Source: REEB506 sp040381035
GTDB taxonomy: Bacteria > Pseudomonadota > Alphaproteobacteria > Caulobacterales > Aquidulcibacteraceae
Assembly (NCBI GenBank): GCA_040381035.1
Contig: JBEIHY010000014.1
Location: 1-58,031 of the forward strand
Reading direction: 5' to 3'
DNA length: 58,031 bases
Shown: in pieces, positions 34,312 to 42,797 of the stretch
Layout: every line of letters starts with the position of its first letter
How positions within the stretch are numbered: the stretch's first letter is position 1
Position numbers and translations under genes: made by a program
Notes under the pieces: model-generated
Told to the model about the DNA's origin: nothing
The model's input: the letters and a program-made list of their open reading frames with translations, nothing else
The model's database searches: none

Positions 34312-34581
34312 TCAACGACGCAGGCCGAGCTTTTCGATCAGCGCCTGATAACGGGCCACATCGCGGTCCTTCAGATAGTCGAGCAGCCGACGCCGCTGCG
34401 ACACCATCTTCAGCAGGCCGCGCCGGCTGTGATTGTCTTTCTTGTGGGTCTTGAAATGCTCCGTCAGCGTTAAAATTCGCGCCGACAGGATCGCCACCTG
34501 GACTTCCGGCGAACCGGTATCGCCCTTGGTGGTGGCATGCTCTTGAATGAGCGCAGACTTGCGCTCGGCCGTAATCGACAT
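34312..34581 (-). CDS. rpsO: Ribosomal protein S15
   Basis: 89 residues, normal length. SALIQEHATTKGDTGSPEVQ, then HFKTHKKDNHSRRGLLKMVS and QRRRLLDYLKDRDVARYQAL match uS15, which binds the three-way junction of 16S rRNA helices 20-22. The ATG at 34581 (MSITAERK) is the family start. It sits between truB and pnp as in most proteobacteria, 4 bases after truB, and is probably also transcribed with pnp. Confidence 0.97.
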   Translation of the reverse strand: MSITAERKSALIQEHATTKGDTGSPEVQVAILSARILTLTEHFKTHKKDNHSRRGLLKMVSQRRRLLDYLKDRDVARYQALIEKLGLRR

Positions 34582-34585
34582 CGGG

Positions 34586-35545
34586 CTACTCCCTGGTGAG
34601 GTGGAACACGCGCGAGGGGCTAAATCGCCCCGCGCGCACGTCGCCCAAAGCCACGGCCAAACCATCGCACAGCGCCACCGCCGCACGGCTGGCGTCTTGT
34701 CCAGCGATCGTTCGGGGGCGGAACTGGCCTTTCAGCGCTTCCACGATGTGGGGGAGCAGCACGATGGGCCGGCCTTGCTTGAGCTTGAACGCATCTTCAC
34801 CATTTATGGCCAGCGCCGGGATGTCGGCCAGCGCGGTCTCAATGGGCATGAGGCGTTCAGACGCGCCGCCCTTATGAACGAAATCCTTCAGCGCGTCGAG
34901 GGTGATACTGTTGGCTTCGACAAACGGCCCCACCGCTGTGCGTCGCAGCATCCCAACATGCCCTTCCATGCCGAGTTTAGCGGCAATGTCACGCACCAAA
35001 GCGCGGATATAAAAGCCTTTTCCGCAACGCACAGTGAAGGCCGTCTCATCGGCGCTTAACCATTCGGCGACAGCCGCCTCATGCAAAACCACCCGGCGGG
35101 GCTTCAGATCGACCGTTTCGCCGTCGCGGGCCAGATCATAGGCGCGCTCGCCATCGACCTTGATGGCGCTGAATTGCGGCGGGGTTTGATCAATCTCACC
35201 GAGAAACGTTGCCAGCGCAGCGGCGACCCCTGCGGGCGTGGGCCGCGCATCGCTACGGGCGGTGATCGCGCCTTCGCGGTCTTGGGTGGCGGTGGAGGAG
35301 CCCCAGCGGATGGTAAAGCGATAGGCTTTGTCGGCTTCCACCAGCCAAGGCACGGTTTTGGTGGCTTCGCCCAAGGCGATCGGCAGGATGCCGGAGGCCA
35401 ATGGATCCAGCGTGCCGGCATGGCCAACCTTGTTGGCGTTGAACGCCCGCTTGATCACGGCCACAGCGTCGGTGGAGGTCAGCTCCTCCGGCTTGTCAAA
35501 AGCGAGCCACCCAGAAACATCGACGCCGCGTTTACGCCTGGCCAT
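34586..35545 (-). CDS. truB: tRNA pseudouridine-55 synthase
   Basis: 319 residues. GWLAFDKPEELTSTDAVAVI, the catalytic motif VGHAGTLDPLASGILPIALG with the essential Asp, YRFTIRWGSSTATQDREGAI, and GKGFYIRALVRDIAAKLGME. It makes pseudouridine 55 in the T-loop of tRNAs. Alphaproteobacterial C-terminal extension (PUA-like) present. The start overlaps the end of rbfA by 14 bases. Confidence 0.96.
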   Translation of the reverse strand: MARRKRGVDVSGWLAFDKPEELTSTDAVAVIKRAFNANKVGHAGTLDPLASGILPIALGEATKTVPWLVEADKAYRFTIRWGSSTATQDREGAITARSDARPTPAGVAAALATFLGEIDQTPPQFSAIKVDGERAYDLARDGETVDLKPRRVVLHEAAVAEWLSADETAFTVRCGKGFYIRALVRDIAAKLGMEGHVGMLRRTAVGPFVEANSITLDALKDFVHKGGASERLMPIETALADIPALAINGEDAFKLKQGRPIVLLPHIVEALKGQFRPRTIAGQDASRAAVALCDGLAVALGDVRAGRFSPSRVFHLTRE

Positions 35546-35957
35546 CGTCGTCGCCTTTCAGATCGCGCTGCACTTCGGGGCTCGCCAGCAGATCATTGAT
35601 GTGGGTGGCCTCGTCATAAGAGACGTCCGGCAGAAAATGCAGCTCCGGCGTGAATTTCAGAACCACTTCGCGCGCAAGGCGCCCGCGCAGAAACTTCGCC
35701 TGCACCTGCAGCGCCGCGGCGATGGATTGCGAATCGCCCTGCCCGAGCAAAGGCGCCACGAACACATGCATGTGCTTGAGATCGGGCGAGGCGCGCACTT
35801 CCCCGACCGTGATCGAGGCGCCCTTCAGCGGCGGTTCGCGGAACGCTTCGCGGGCGAGGATCTCCACCAAAGCGTGGCGGACCACTTCGCCAGCGCGCAG
35901 CTGGCGTTGGCTGGGGCCGGCTAGGGCGCCGCGCGGATCGGGTTTGCGACGGGACAT
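35532..35957 (-). CDS. rbfA: Ribosome-binding factor A
   Basis: 141 residues: QRQLRAGEVVRHALVEILAR, ITVGEVRASPDLKHMHVFVA and RGRLAREVVLKFTPELHFLP show the KH-like RbfA fold that helps mature the 30S 5' helix region, mainly in the cold. The last residues (DLKGDDDGQA) are acidic. A GGAG site lies 6 bases before the ATG, and a stable hairpin (35969-35998) ends just before it, so initiation may depend on RNA structure. It overlaps truB at its 3' end. Confidence 0.95.
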   Translation of the reverse strand: MSRRKPDPRGALAGPSQRQLRAGEVVRHALVEILAREAFREPPLKGASITVGEVRASPDLKHMHVFVAPLLGQGDSQSIAAALQVQAKFLRGRLAREVVLKFTPELHFLPDVSYDEATHINDLLASPEVQRDLKGDDDGQA

Positions 35958-35968
35958 GGACAGCTCCG

Positions 35969-35998
35969 CCTGGCGCCGGGTTCGAACCGACGGCCAGG
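35969..35998 (-). other. T-arm-like hairpin in front of rbfA
   Basis: On the minus strand CCTGGC and GCCAGG (6 bp) enclose GTCGG-TTCGAAC-CCGGC (5 bp with one G-U, 7-base loop) with one bulged C, 11 bp in all. TTCGAAC in a 7-base loop on a 5-bp stem is the sequence and geometry of a tRNA T-arm stacked on an acceptor stem. No D- or anticodon arm is present. It lies between the lipoprotein stop (36001) and the rbfA ribosome site. Confidence 0.6.
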
Positions 35999-36000
35999 GC

Positions 36001-36642
36001 TCAGTTCAAGCGAAAGACAAAGACATTGCAGAATTCGGGGTCCACCGCATTGTCGGCGCCCGGCGCTGCCGCGCCCTTGAAGGACGCGATGAGCAACGAC
36101 CAATCGCCCTGCTCTGTGACATATTCCGTTACCGCGATATGACGCGTGGGCGCAGCCCCGCACAGCCCGCCCTTCGGCGCACTGCGATCGATGTCTTCCC
36201 GTGCGACGCGATAAATGCCCACACTGGCGCGCGGGTCGCCGCCGAGGATCGCGGCGATCGTATCGCCGCGCGGGGCCATGCGATCGGTTCCGCGATGCAG
36301 GCCAAGCACATCAACGCGCAGGGTTATGCCATTGGCAAAGGCCAGAGCCAAAGGCCCGCCGCTGCCTTCGGGCAAACTGGCGGTGACATTGCCGCTGATC
36401 GTGCGCGCGCCGTCATTGTCTGCGCGCCAATTGAAGCGATCCTTCCCCGGCTCGCCAGTGGCGACCTCTTCAACGGCAGTGTCGGCGATGGTGCGCGGGC
36501 CGGAGCGTTCGCGCGCGGCCGCCTGTTGTTCTGCGCTTGGTTCTGATCCCGGCAGTTTGAAGCCCAGCCGCTCGCACCCGCTGACCGACAAGGCCAAAGC
36601 GAGCGTTGCAACCGCCAGCGCGCCGCGCATTCTACGCTTCAC
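36001..36642 (-). CDS. Predicted lipoprotein inserted in the infB-rbfA gap
   Basis: 213 residues. Basic start (VKRRMRG), hydrophobic core and lipobox LSVSGC, so a lipoprotein with Cys at about residue 23. The mature domain has three more Cys (GGLCGAAP and DPEFCNVF among them) and ends in FVFRLN. I do not recognise the family. GTG at 36642 (ribosome site GAGG nine bases before) gives the best n-region; ATG at 36630 is the alternative. It sits 11 bases after infB and before rbfA, where most genomes have no gene, so it is probably a lineage-specific addition to the operon. Confidence 0.75.
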   Translation of the reverse strand: MKRRMRGALAVATLALALSVSGCERLGFKLPGSEPSAEQQAAARERSGPRTIADTAVEEVATGEPGKDRFNWRADNDGARTISGNVTASLPEGSGGPLALAFANGITLRVDVLGLHRGTDRMAPRGDTIAAILGGDPRASVGIYRVAREDIDRSAPKGGLCGAAPTRHIAVTEYVTEQGDWSLLIASFKGAAAPGADNAVDPEFCNVFVFRLN

Positions 36643-36653
36643 CGAACCTGACC

Positions 36654-39485
36654 TCACAATGTGCGCTGCACGGTTTCCAGCAGGTAGCATTCCACAACGT
36701 CGCCCTGCTTGATGTCTTGATAGTTTTCAAAGCTCATGCCGCATTCCTGGCCGCTTTGCACTTCGTTCACATCGTCCTTGAAGCGCTTCAAAGTGTTCAG
36801 CTTGCCGCCCTCGTGGATGACGACATTGTCGCGAAGAAGGCGAATGCGGGCGCCGCGCTGCATCTTGCCTTCCTGCACCAGACAGCCGGCGACGCGGCCA
36901 ACCTTGGTGATCTGGAACACTTCCAAAACCCGACACGTGCCAAGAAAGGTTTCGCGCTGGATCGGCGACAGCATCCCGCTCATCACGCCCTTTACGTCGT
37001 CGATGACGTCGTAAATGATCGCGTAATAGCGGATTTCGACGCCTTCTCGCTCGGCGAGTTCGCGCGCTTCTTTCGACGCCCGCACATTGAAGCCGATGAT
37101 TGGCGCGCCGCTCGCTTTGGCGAGCGTCACATCCGCCTCGTTGATGGCTCCGACATTGGCCTGCAGCACCTTGGCGCGGATTTCGTCCGTACCCAGTTTC
37201 TCCAGGGCGGTCGAAATCGCTTCCGCCGAGCCCTGCACATCAGCCCGCAGCACGACCGGCAATTCCTTGGCGGTCTTATCTTGGGCCTTTGCCATCAGCT
37301 GCTCAAACGAGGCGCGGCCGACGGCGTTGGGTGCGGCGATCTTATCGCGCTTGCGGCGCTGGCGGAAGGCCGTGACTTCTCGCGCGCGGGCTTCGCTTTC
37401 CACAACCACGACCTTGTCGCCCGGCGCCGGCACGCCTTCCAGGCCCATGATCTCCACCGGTTCAGACGGGCCGGCTTCGGCGAGTTGCTGGCCACGCTCG
37501 TTCACCAGCGCACGCACACGGCCCCATTCGGCGCCGGCAATCACGATATCGCCGCGCTTCAGCGTGCCGCGCTGCACCAGCACCGTCGCCACCGAACCCC
37601 GGCCGCGATCGAGCTTACTTTCGATCACCACCGCTTCAGCAGCGCGCTTGGGATTGGCTTTCAGCTCGAGCACTTCCGATTGCAGCAGAATGGCTTCAAC
37701 GAGATCGTCGAGGCCCATCTTCTTGGTTGCAGAAACGCTGACCGCCTGGACGTCGCCGCCATTGGCTTCGGTGACGATCTCATATTGCAGTAGCTCGTTG
37801 ATGACCTTTTGCGGATTGGCGTCCGGCTTATCGATCTTGTTGACCGCCACAATGATCGGCACGCCGGCCGCCTTGGCGTGGCTGATCGCTTCGATGGTTT
37901 GCGGCATCACGCCGTCATCGGCGGCCACAACCAGTACGACGATATCGGTCACTTGCGCGCCGCGGGCGCGCATGCCGGAAAACGCCGCGTGGCCGGGAGT
38001 ATCAAGGAAAGTGACGCGCTGCCCATTGGCGAGACGCACCTGATAGGCGCCGATATGCTGGGTAATGCCGCCGGCCTCGCCCGCGGCAACATCGGTGTGA
38101 CGCAGCGCATCGAGCAGCGAGGTCTTGCCGTGATCAACGTGGCCCATGACGGTCACGACCGGCGGGCGCGCCTCCAGATCGCCCGCTTCATCCACCGCAC
38201 CAACCAGACCGTCTTCGATATCGCTATCGGAGACGCGCTTGACCGTGTGGCCGAAATCGACCGCAATAAGCTCGGCGGTGTCGGCGTCGAGCATGTGGTT
38301 GAGCGTGGCGATGGTGCCTTCGCGCATCAAATGTTTGATGATCTCACCGGCGCGTGTGGCCATGCGGTTGGCCAAATCCTGAACACTGATGGTTTCAGGA
38401 ATAATCACTTCGCGGGTGACTTTGGCCTGATCGCCGCCGCGCATTTCGCGGATGCGCCGTTCCCGCTCTTTTTCCCGCGCGCGCCGCAACGCCGCAATCG
38501 AGCGGCCGCGTTCATCGTCGCCTTCCTGCATCCGCTCAACCATTTCGAGCGTCAGGCGACCTTCGCGGCGCTTGGGCTCGCCCTTGGGTTTGGCCGGCTT
38601 GGCGACCGGCAGGGGCGTCGCCTTGGTTTTGACCCGCGCAATATCGGCCAATGTCAGCTGACGCGGCGCGGCGCCGGCATTGCCGTTCGCGCCATTTCCA
38701 CCGTTTCCGGCATTGGCCGGCGGCGCATCGCCGCGGCCGGCATTGGCAGCCGCCGGACCCGCCGGCGGGACTTCCGGCTTCGGGGCCGGACGCAACGAGC
38801 GCAGAACTGGGCCAGGCGTGCCGATTTTCGGGCCAGCAGGGGCGGCTTCTTCAATGACCTCTTCGACCAAGGCGATCTGCGGCTCCAGCGCCGCCTCAAC
38901 AACAGGCTCCGGCTCCGGTTCCGGTTCCGGCAGGCCCGCGGCGATCCGCTCTTGTTCTTCGCGGCGACGCTGTTCGGCGGCGAGTTGCTCTTCCTCTTCG
39001 CGGCGGGCGCGCGCCAATTCCAGGCGCGCGCGTTCACGTTCTTCTTCTTCGCGGCGCAGGGCTTGGCGGGCTTCGCCGTCGACGGCCGCGCGGGCAATCG
39101 CCTCCTGGCGGCGGCGTTGTTCTTCCGGGCTCAAACCGCGCGTGGTTGCGGCGGCTGGCGCGGCCTGGGCGCTGGCCACTTCCGGCCGGGCAGGCGCTCC
39201 GGCGGGCCGCGGCGCGGGTTTGGCCGCAGCCACAACGGCCGGCTTGGCAGAAGGCTCCGCGCCTGCGGCCGGCTTCAAGCCGGCGGCGCCCAAGCGGCTG
39301 CCGGCCGGCGGCGCGCCAGGCGCAGCGCCGGGCCGCTTACCCGGCTTGATGACCACATCGACCTGCTTGGTGCGGCCATGGGAAAAGCTTTGCTTGACTG
39401 TGCCGGCGCTTTGCGGGCGCGGGGACAGGGTCAGCGGTTTGCGCCCAGAGGGCGGGGTGTCGTTGCGTTCGTTGCCGTCGGTCAT
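36654..39485 (-). CDS. infB: Translation initiation factor IF-2
   Basis: 943 residues. The first ~300 residues are Ala/Pro/Glu/Arg-rich and variable (with EEEERERARLELARARREEE coiled coil). Then the IF2-N helix region, the GTPase domain: G1 VTVMGHVDHGKTSLLDALRH, G3 FLDTPGHAAFSGMRARG, G4 VNKIDKPDANP, followed by domains that bind fMet-tRNA near the C-terminus (PIQRETFLGTCRVLEVFQIT). It recruits initiator tRNA and joins subunits. Separated from ylxR by 189 bases that hold a structured leader; other IF-2 isoform starts inside are possible but not evident. Confidence 0.97.
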   Translation of the reverse strand: MTDGNERNDTPPSGRKPLTLSPRPQSAGTVKQSFSHGRTKQVDVVIKPGKRPGAAPGAPPAGSRLGAAGLKPAAGAEPSAKPAVVAAAKPAPRPAGAPARPEVASAQAAPAAATTRGLSPEEQRRRQEAIARAAVDGEARQALRREEEERERARLELARARREEEEQLAAEQRRREEQERIAAGLPEPEPEPEPVVEAALEPQIALVEEVIEEAAPAGPKIGTPGPVLRSLRPAPKPEVPPAGPAAANAGRGDAPPANAGNGGNGANGNAGAAPRQLTLADIARVKTKATPLPVAKPAKPKGEPKRREGRLTLEMVERMQEGDDERGRSIAALRRAREKERERRIREMRGGDQAKVTREVIIPETISVQDLANRMATRAGEIIKHLMREGTIATLNHMLDADTAELIAVDFGHTVKRVSDSDIEDGLVGAVDEAGDLEARPPVVTVMGHVDHGKTSLLDALRHTDVAAGEAGGITQHIGAYQVRLANGQRVTFLDTPGHAAFSGMRARGAQVTDIVVLVVAADDGVMPQTIEAISHAKAAGVPIIVAVNKIDKPDANPQKVINELLQYEIVTEANGGDVQAVSVSATKKMGLDDLVEAILLQSEVLELKANPKRAAEAVVIESKLDRGRGSVATVLVQRGTLKRGDIVIAGAEWGRVRALVNERGQQLAEAGPSEPVEIMGLEGVPAPGDKVVVVESEARAREVTAFRQRRKRDKIAAPNAVGRASFEQLMAKAQDKTAKELPVVLRADVQGSAEAISTALEKLGTDEIRAKVLQANVGAINEADVTLAKASGAPIIGFNVRASKEARELAEREGVEIRYYAIIYDVIDDVKGVMSGMLSPIQRETFLGTCRVLEVFQITKVGRVAGCLVQEGKMQRGARIRLLRDNVVIHEGGKLNTLKRFKDDVNEVQSGQECGMSFENYQDIKQGDVVECYLLETVQRTL

Positions 39486-39513
39486 GCGGGTCCAGAGGTT
39501 CCAGTGTTTGAGC

Positions 39514-39568
39514 GATCTGGCGATCGCGCCGGACCTGAGAGGCGCGCCAGCGCGGCGCCTGCCAGATC
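39514..39568 (-). other. Nested inverted repeats in the infB leader
   Basis: GATCTGGC (39514-39521) and GCCAGATC (39561-39568) are perfect inverted repeats, and inside them CGCGCC (39525-39530) pairs with GGCGCG (39541-39546). The structure would end about 29 bases before the infB ATG, in a 189-base gap with no gene. It may modulate infB translation (inference). Confidence 0.4.
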
Positions 39569-39674
39569 ATGCCAATTGAGAACACGCTCTCCCCCAACCC
39601 GGATGGCCGGCGGATCTGCGCGTGCGGGGCTCAGCAGCGTTGCGGACGCGGAAGTCGCAAAAACCGTCCTGTGT

Positions 39675-40439
39675 TCAATCATCACCACCGGCCGATCCTT
39701 CCGGATCGGCGGCGGCTGTTTTCAAGCCCGGCGCCCCCGCGGCGGCTTCCGCCACAGCAGGACCGGGCGCGGGAACGCCTTCAGCGGCGGGCCTCAGGCT
39801 ATCTTGCCAAAGGTCCGAGCGCCGCGGGAGATCGGGCAGCCAAGCATCAGGCGCAAGTGCACAAAATCCGCTGAGCTTGCCGAGTTCGACAACCCAACGC
39901 TGCGCCATGCGGTCATGGAGCCACGCAGCATGTACCACATGATCCCGCCCCAAGGCCATGCCCAATTCCGCCGCGGCAAAACAACCGATCACATCCACGG
40001 CCAAATCACGCGCCTTGGCGATGGCCAAGACCTTTGCCCGGCCGTCGGAGGCGCCGTCGGCGGCCTCGATCAAGATCGTCGGCGGCGTCCGGCCCTTCAA
40101 GGCCGCCTGGACCTGATCCATGCCCAGCGCCAGGGCGCCGGCCTTGCGGCCAAGGCCCAGTTGCTCCAGCAGACGCCGGCGCAAGCCTGCGGCAATCTGC
40201 TCAGCGAGATCCGGCGCCGCCTTTGCGTCGGCCTTTAGGCCGCGGGCAAAGGCATTGCGCTTGACCGCCAGGGCAAGACTTGCAGCGTCCGCCCTCACCC
40301 ACACGCCGCGGCCCGGCAACTTGGCGGCGAGGTCTGGCACGACCATGCCGTCCGGCCCGCGCACAAAGCGAATCAGCGCGCCGTCGCCCAAGTCCGCGCC
40401 GGTAGCCGCGCAGCGGCGATGACGGGCAGCCGCGCTCAG
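39675..40439 (-). CDS. YlxR (DUF448) RNA-binding protein with L7Ae-like C-terminal domain
   Basis: About 254 residues. The N-terminal YlxR domain reads RHRRCAATGADLGDGALIRF, then VPDLAAKLPGRGVWVRADAA; residues ~85-180 resemble ribosomal protein L7Ae (LGLGRKAGALALGMDQVQAA). A Pro/Ala tail follows. Homology demands the residues upstream of the first TTG (40391); no ATG, GTG or TTG is available there, because an in-frame TGA lies inside nusA. The only candidate is CTG at 40439, which overlaps the nusA stop (CTGA) and has CGAGG seven bases before it. YlxR proteins are linked to RNase P and nucleoid functions in other bacteria. Confidence 0.85.
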   Translation of the reverse strand: MSAAARHRRCAATGADLGDGALIRFVRGPDGMVVPDLAAKLPGRGVWVRADAASLALAVKRNAFARGLKADAKAAPDLAEQIAAGLRRRLLEQLGLGRKAGALALGMDQVQAALKGRTPPTILIEAADGASDGRAKVLAIAKARDLAVDVIGCFAAAELGMALGRDHVVHAAWLHDRMAQRWVVELGKLSGFCALAPDAWLPDLPRRSDLWQDSLRPAAEGVPAPGPAVAEAAAGAPGLKTAAADPEGSAGGDD

Positions 40440-42079
40440 GCCTGGGCCTCGTCAGAGTCACTGTCGGCTTCAGCGTCGACTTCAACCTCTTCAGCCGGCG
40501 GCGCCTCGATCCAGCCAGCCGAAATGCGCGCTTCCAGGATCAGCGCTTCGCACTGCTCTGGGGTCAGCTGCATATCGTCGAGAATGCCGGCGTGGCGGAC
40601 GCGCTCGCCGTTCTTGGTTTCAAACCAGCCGCGAATATCGTCCGGCACCAGGCCGGCGAGATCTTCCACGCTTTTGATTTCCGCCTGGCCGAGCTTAACG
40701 GCCATCTCCAGCGTCACGCCCGGCACTTCCAGCAGCGCGTCTTCCACGCCCAATTCCTGGCGCTTGGCGTCCAATTCGGCGGCTTTGCGATTGAGGAAAT
40801 CGAGCGCACGGGCCTGCAGCTCCTGGGCCAGCTCATCGCCGAAGCCTTCAATCACCGCCAGATCGTCCAAATCGATATAGGCGATATCCTCCACCGTCTC
40901 GAAGCCTTCGGCGGCGAGCAATTGAGCCATCATCTCATCGGCGTCGAGCGCCTCCATGAACAGCGCGGTGCGCTCCGCCATCTCCTTCTGGCGGCGCTCG
41001 CTCTCGGCGGCCTCGGTCATAATATCGACCTGCCAGCCGGTGAGTTGGCTGGCGAGGCGCACATTCTGGCCGCGCCGGCCGATCGCCAGCGACAGCTGCG
41101 ATTCCGCGACCACGACTTCCACGCGATTGGCCTCGGGGTCCATCACGACCTTGGACACTTCCGCCGGCTGCAGCGCGTTCACAATAAACGTTGCCGGATC
41201 GCGCGACCACGGAATGATGTCGACCTTCTCGCCCTGCAATTCGCCAACCACCGCCTGCACACGCGCGCCGCGCATACCAACACACGCGCCAACCGGATCA
41301 ATCGAATTGTCATTGCTGAGCACGGCGATTTTCGCGCGCGAACCGGGATCGCGCGCGCAGGCCTTGATCTCAATCACGCCCTCATACACTTCCGGAACTT
41401 CCTGGGCGAACAGCTTTTCCATGAATAGCGGCTTGGAGCGCGACAGGAAAATCTGCGGGCCCTTGGTTTCACGGCGCACATCATAGATCAGCGCCCGCAC
41501 GCGATCGCCCTGGCGCAGATTCTCGCGCGGGATTTGGTCGGAACGGCGCAGCACGCCTTCCGCCTTGCCGAGATCGACGATGACGTTGGAGAATTCAACC
41601 CGCTTGACCACGCCATTGACGATCTCTCCCACACGATCCTTGAACTCCTCGTGCTGGCGCTCACGCTCGGCTTCGCGGACTTCGAAATTGATCACCTGCT
41701 TGGCGGTTTGCGCAGCGACCCGGCCGAAATCCATCGGCGGCAGAAGATCGACATATTCCTTGCCGACAACCGCACCAGGATCGCGCTTCTTGGCGTCAGC
41801 AAGGTCAAGGTCTGTCATCATGTTGAATGGGCGCGCCTGCGCCTCCAGCCAGGCGTCATCCACCACGGTCAGCACGCGGGTGAGCGTGAGTTCGCCGGTT
41901 TTGCGGTCGATCGCGGCGCGAATGTCATGCTCCACGCCATAGCGCGAGCGCGCGGCCTTTTGCAGCGCATGCTCCATCGACTGGATGACGAGATCCTTCT
42001 CAATCCCCTTCTCGCGCGCCACGGCGTCGGCGATCTGCAGGATTTCGAGGCGGTTGGCGGAAACGCCGGAATAGCTCAT
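40436..42079 (-). CDS. nusA: Transcription termination/antitermination protein NusA
   Basis: 547 residues. N-terminal RNA polymerase-binding domain (LQIADAVAREKGIEKDLVIQ), S1 domain (~135-200), two KH domains (PVGACVGMRGARVQAVVGEL; LAIGRRGQNVRLASQLTGW) and two C-terminal helix-hairpin-helix acidic repeats (~370-500), ending in a highly acidic tail (EVDAEADSDSDEAQA), as in alphaproteobacteria. It controls pausing, termination and antitermination. Start overlaps the rimP stop (ATGA); stop overlaps the CTG of ylxR. Confidence 0.97.
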   Translation of the reverse strand: MSYSGVSANRLEILQIADAVAREKGIEKDLVIQSMEHALQKAARSRYGVEHDIRAAIDRKTGELTLTRVLTVVDDAWLEAQARPFNMMTDLDLADAKKRDPGAVVGKEYVDLLPPMDFGRVAAQTAKQVINFEVREAERERQHEEFKDRVGEIVNGVVKRVEFSNVIVDLGKAEGVLRRSDQIPRENLRQGDRVRALIYDVRRETKGPQIFLSRSKPLFMEKLFAQEVPEVYEGVIEIKACARDPGSRAKIAVLSNDNSIDPVGACVGMRGARVQAVVGELQGEKVDIIPWSRDPATFIVNALQPAEVSKVVMDPEANRVEVVVAESQLSLAIGRRGQNVRLASQLTGWQVDIMTEAAESERRQKEMAERTALFMEALDADEMMAQLLAAEGFETVEDIAYIDLDDLAVIEGFGDELAQELQARALDFLNRKAAELDAKRQELGVEDALLEVPGVTLEMAVKLGQAEIKSVEDLAGLVPDDIRGWFETKNGERVRHAGILDDMQLTPEQCEALILEARISAGWIEAPPAEEVEVDAEADSDSDEAQA

Positions 42080-42714
42080 ATCGGGTCCTCGTCGGTTTTG
42101 GGTTTCTGGCTGTGCTTGGCGTTGGCCGCAGCTTTTTGCGCGGCATTGGCCTTGGGTTTGCGCGGAGCCGGTATTGGCGTCACTGGCTGGAATTTCGGGG
42201 CCGGTTTGTCGGCGGCCTCCTGGCGCTTCAAGTCTTCGGCGATCAGCGCATCCGTGAGAACCAGGCGCGCTTCGGTGAGGGCGGCAAACGGCACCGCGCA
42301 GTCGCCCTCCAGTGTCCGGATACGGACGACCCCGTCCGCGGCGCCCAGGATCGCGCCCTTGAAGCGGCGCCGGCCATCCACCAACAAAGCGGTTTCCATC
42401 TTGGCCTGATGGCCGGTGAAGCGCACGAAATCTTCGATCGCCACCAACGGCCGATCAATGCCGGGGCTGGAGACTTCCAGATCATAATCGTCCTTGATCG
42501 GATCGGCGGCGTCGAACACCGGCCCCAAGGCGCGCGACAGATCGGCGCAATTATCGACGCTCATGCCGCCGTCTTCCAGGCGTTCGGCCATGATCTGCAA
42601 CCGCTTGCGCTTCAGCCCGCCGAGCCGCACGCGCACCAGCCGCAGGCCCAAATGGACCGCGACCGGCTCAATCAGGCCGATCAGCTTCTCCTCCAGCGGA
42701 TTGGTGGCGCGCAC
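42076..42714 (-). CDS. rimP: Ribosome maturation factor RimP
   Basis: 212 residues: LIEPVAVHLGLRLVRVRLGG, the conserved DYDLEVSSPGIDRPLVAIED, then FVRFTGHQAKMETALLVDG. The C-terminal ~50 residues are Lys/Ala/Pro-rich and variable. RimP acts in 30S assembly. GTG start at 42714 with TGGAG six bases before it. It is the first gene of the operon; its leader carries an intrinsic terminator (42732-42759) so that only part of the transcripts may reach nusA and infB. Confidence 0.94.
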   Translation of the reverse strand: MRATNPLEEKLIGLIEPVAVHLGLRLVRVRLGGLKRKRLQIMAERLEDGGMSVDNCADLSRALGPVFDAADPIKDDYDLEVSSPGIDRPLVAIEDFVRFTGHQAKMETALLVDGRRRFKGAILGAADGVVRIRTLEGDCAVPFAALTEARLVLTDALIAEDLKRQEAADKPAPKFQPVTPIPAPRKPKANAAQKAAANAKHSQKPKTDEDPI

Positions 42715-42731
42715 GCGGTCTCCAGATAACG

Positions 42732-42759
42732 AAAAACGGCGGCCCCGCCGGGACCGCCG
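42732..42759 (-). terminator. Intrinsic terminator inside the rimP-nusA leader
   Basis: On the minus strand CGGCGG (42759-42754) and CCGCCG (42742-42737) pair, continued by CCC/GGG after one mismatch around a 3-base loop, and are followed by TTTTT (42736-42732). Only ~17 bases separate it from the rimP GTG. No minus-strand gene lies upstream, so it acts inside the operon's own leader, as an attenuator would. Confidence 0.7.
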
Positions 42760-42797
42760 CCAACACCCCAGCGGGGCGAATAGCGATGTACGATTGT

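Noticed and set aside
35975..35992. A complete tRNA gene around the TTCGAAC loop
   Set aside because: Only a T-arm-like hairpin is present; there is no D-arm, anticodon arm or CCA-type end.
37809..40238. Very long open frame antisense to infB and ylxR (about 800 codons), and similar long antisense frames over amn, truB, metK and others
   Set aside because: They mirror genuine conserved genes in GC-rich DNA, have odd His/Arg/Gly-rich composition and no family resemblance.
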